Shown here: positions 61,901 through 64,000 of the stretch, in pieces
How positions within the stretch are numbered: position 1 is the first letter of the stretch
Layout: every line of letters begins with the position of its first letter
Assembly: GCA_003254885.1 (NCBI GenBank)
Contig: QANT01004594.1
Location: 1 to 64,000, forward strand
From: Purshia tridentata
Taxonomy: Eukaryota > Streptophyta > Magnoliopsida > Rosales > Rosaceae
Direction of reading: 5' to 3'
Length of the DNA: 64,000 bases
Made by a program: the position numbers and the translations under genes
Notes under the pieces: generated by a model
Told to the model about the DNA's origin: nothing
Seen by the model: the letters and a program-made list of their open reading frames with translations, nothing else
The model's database searches: none

Positions 61901-63958
61901 TATAATGTGCCTGTGTTGGTCACTGGATAGTTTATATTAGATCCCAGTGTTAATATATGGATTTTCAAACATTTTACCCGCATATTGTGTATGCAGATCA
62001 TTCATTAAATATTAGTCTGTATTAAACACTTGCCTTGCCTGTGCATCTTTCTGTTACAGGTGAAGCCCTTAAAAGAGCTGACTTTCAATTCCCATAATAT
62101 TACGGCAACAATGACCTCTCGCCAGTTTCAGGTTATGCTGGATGTGTTGACAAATCTTCTCTTTGCACGGCTTCCCAAGTGAGGATCTGTATCCCATTCC
62201 TTCTTAATTTGATCTCTCTCCCTTTGGATTATTGCATAAGATTTCTTCATTTTGTTTTGGATGAAAAAAATATTTATAGAAAATAGAAAGAGATACAAAG
62301 AAACGTGGATGATCCATCTAAGGTTATAGCTAAAAACTTACAACCAGAACATTACTATTAAGTTATAACTTTCACCCAATCAAGATATATCAAACCAAAA
62401 GGAATGTCCTTCAGATGCTTAGACAAAGAATTCCAAAAAGATGCCATAAATCTGCTCCTCTCCCAAGAAAATCCATTTACTTCCTGTTCTCTTTAAAACT
62501 CTGTTATTTCTTTCCTTCCAAACAAGTTGATAACCGCTGTGATTGCATAGCGCCATAGGTTGAATGCCTTCTTAATAGCACGAGCTTCAAGTTTTTATAT
62601 CATTCACTGATGGCTGATCAATTTGACATGTGTAAAATTTAAAATCTGACCAGTAGCTGCAGCTCGGATGTTATCTTTGCTTTTCCAGGCATAATTTTTA
62701 GATTTTCATGATTTTACAATGAAGAATTGGGAATTCTAGAGTCCCTTTTTAAAGTTATTATAACAGAGTTGGTCAAACTTGTTAGATGTTTGTCATTCAG
62801 GTTTAATTAAACTACAATGGAATTTGAAGAGGTTGATATTTGTTGAAATGGAATATTATCTCATTTTTTAACTGCTTAAACTTTTGGGGCACTTGGTAAT
62901 TAATTGATACTGATAAGGGTTTTTGTTTTTGGCTAAATATTGATAAGGTTCAATTTTCAAAACTGGTATATTGTTATTCAAATGCAGTCATGTTTTACAG
63001 TAAAAAATGCCCAAATTAAATGTGAAGGGTCATCATGCCTTTGTCATATAAGTATTCAAATTGATTTGAGTTAGCATGTGATTCAGGCCTAGGAAAAGTA
63101 GTCTGTCACTTCCTGCTGAAGATGATGAAGATGTGGAGGAGGAGGCAGATGAGGTGGTTCCTGATGGTGTTGAGGAGGTAGAGCTTGCAAAAGTGGACCT
63201 TGAGCAGAAAGAGCAGGAGCAGAAATTGATTCTTGGTGACATAAGGAAATTGTCCCTTCGGTGTGATACCACTGGAGACCTATATCCAGAAAAGGAAGGG
63301 GACTTGTGGATGACAAATTGTACAAGATCCATTCTGGTGAGAAACAAACCTCATTGTGAGAGTTTTAGAATTTTTATGTCATTTTTTAAATATTTTGTCC
63401 TTGGGTCTTGTTTGTTTGTTGTCCGTAGATGGGTAAAATTAACTGTAAGAACAATGCGATGAATGAAATTGTAGAACTAGTTCTGGACCAGTTACTGTAG
63501 GTGTTGTACTCTCTCTGCCCCAATTTCAGTTTTCTTCCTTTTGTGGGGTGGGTGTGTGGGGTTGGGGTGTTTAATGTTCATTGTCTGCTTATTGTGTAGA
63601 AATTTTTGTGTTAAATCTTATGTGTTGTGGTAGTAGTGATTTCCTAGCTGCATGATAATTTGGTAAAGTTCTCAAAGTTATTATGTTCTTCAGTACATAA
63701 TCAGAGTATAAACATTGGATTTCTCCTCTACAGGTGCAAGGACTAAAAAAAGAGCTTGTTAATTCAAAAAAATCAAGGAAAGCATCATATGCATCATTAA
63801 GAATGGCTCTACACAAGGCTGCCCAGCTACGACTGATGGAAAAGGAGAAGAATAAAAGTCCGTCCTATGCTATGCGCATTTCTTTGCAAATTAACAAAGT
63901 GGTTTGGAGCATGCTTGTTGATGGTAAATCTTTTGCAGAGGCTGAGATCAATGACATG
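46975..63958 (+). CDS. SAB: SABRE-type bridge-like lipid transfer protein (5' part)
   Basis: Fifteen coding exons lie in the window: 46975-47045, 48303-48414, 49357-49617, 50057-50322, 50429-50642, 52537-52707, 52817-52894, 53556-53822, 54460-56550, 57056-58958, 59202-59302, 61530-61886, 62060-62178, 63087-63336 and 63734-63958. They join in phase for 2162 codons; the gene then continues past the right edge. Arabidopsis SABRE has about 2600 residues, so roughly 440 are missing here. Residues about 7-26 are a hydrophobic anchor. Then follow RFGGWKCIRDVVVNFKKG, the long repeating beta-groove region, and LPWWDDMRNYIHGN typical of the FMP27/SABRE family. Known role of the family (SABRE, KIP, Fmp27/Hobbit): rod-like proteins at ER-plasma membrane contacts that are thought to carry lipids; in plants needed for cell expansion, division-plane orientation and phosphate response. 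A 15-base N run lies in intron 11. Confidence 0.93.
51566..52095 (+). mobile_element. 5'-truncated LINE (L1-type) tail in SABRE intron 5
   Basis: A zf-RVT region of LINE ORF2 is readable at 51580-51680 (SENHIFLHCSVASALWSKLF), followed by degenerate ORF2 end, a 3' UTR and a poly(A) run at about 52070-52080. A 14-bp target duplication, ATTACCAATGTGGG, lies at 51566-51579 and 52082-52095. It is a separate insertion from the one in UPL intron 1, in the same sense orientation as its host gene. Confidence 0.88.
53250..53339 (+). mobile_element. probable retroposon tail in SABRE intron 7
   Basis: AAGGTTTGTTTCTTATAAAAA followed by about 15 A resembles the LINE tail at 11920-11947 (AAAGTTTGTTTCTTATAAAA). 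No coding sequence is left and no target duplication was found. Confidence 0.45.
58847..58958 (+). repeat. coding repeat ENSSSPAENS in SABRE exon 10
   Basis: The block encoding ENSSSPAENS occurs at about 58852 and again at about 58891, followed by diverged VGNSSS copies at the exon end. The unit is 39 bases or shorter and stays in frame. It lies in a Ser-rich, probably disordered segment. Confidence 0.75.
59760..60480 (+). mobile_element. degenerate LINE ORF2 fragment in SABRE intron 11
   Basis: Broken frames resemble the stretch between endonuclease and reverse transcriptase of plant LINE ORF2: a WW-x(5)-GW-x-GY pattern (QWWEEGYIQGWEGYKFLK) near 60205-60260, then an LEEQWSL...ELKRERCELRNK stretch near 60370-60440. 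Ends and target duplication are not visible. It looks old. The call rests on pattern memory only. Confidence 0.45.
61263..61321. other. assembly gap within a poly(A) run
   Basis: Fifteen N (61284-61298) are flanked on both sides by more than 20 A. The N run is more likely a placeholder for an unresolved homopolymer than a gap of known size. It lies in SABRE intron 11 and does not affect coding sequence. Confidence 0.9.
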
Positions 63959-64000
63959 GTGAGCACTGAGCATCTTAAGGTCTTTTAAGAAATGAATCTA

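Noticed and set aside
1-64000. CRISPR arrays, operons, rRNA or tRNA genes
   Set aside because: None seen. The sequence is a eukaryotic nuclear region, and the tandem repeats lack the spacer pattern of a CRISPR array.

Overview
The window is nuclear DNA from a flowering plant, very probably a woody eudicot. The genes have many introns, the intergenic DNA is AT-rich, and every recognisable protein is plant-type: TFIIA-gamma, a UPL1/UPL2 HECT ligase, an HVA22-like protein, a CRT-like plastid transporter and SABRE. No finer taxonomic call is supported by sequence alone.

Layout from left to right. (1) 1-1080: a 30-bp minisatellite and GC-rich upstream DNA. (2) 1393-5951 (+): TFIIA small subunit, 106 aa in three exons, with a 4.2-kb second intron. 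(3) 5952-9280: repeat-rich spacer with local tandem duplications and an 865-bp non-autonomous hAT transposon that has 12-bp terminal inverted repeats and a near-perfect 8-bp target duplication. (4) 9778-26000 (+): a giant UPL1/UPL2-type HECT E3 ligase, 16 exons and 3691 aa, with a LINE tail in intron 1. (5) 26001-27771: convergent spacer with a foldback MITE-like element. (6) 31753-27772 (-): a 12-exon, 626-aa malectin/coiled-coil protein that looks like a kinesin-14 from which exactly the motor domain is gone. (7) 31754-33987: spacer with a ~260-bp tandem duplication. (8) 36533-33988 (-): a 416-aa fusion of an HVA22/DP1 membrane domain, a U1-type C2H2 zinc finger and a RNase H domain with all four acidic residues. 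(9) 37349-41622 (+): CRT-like (CLT) plastid transporter, 433 aa. (10) 44600-42701 (-): neuroguidin/Lcp5-type Sas10/C1D protein, 327 aa. (11) 46975 to the right edge (+): first 15 coding exons (2162 codons) of SABRE, a bridge-like lipid-transfer protein; the gene runs off the window.

The seven genes do not form a pathway; this is an ordinary gene-rich chromosomal segment. Exon models were built by hand from splice sites; in every model the exon phases join without a break, which is the main support for them. The most unusual items are the motorless kinesin-14 derivative and the HVA22-zinc finger-RNase H fusion. They are neighbours on the same strand.
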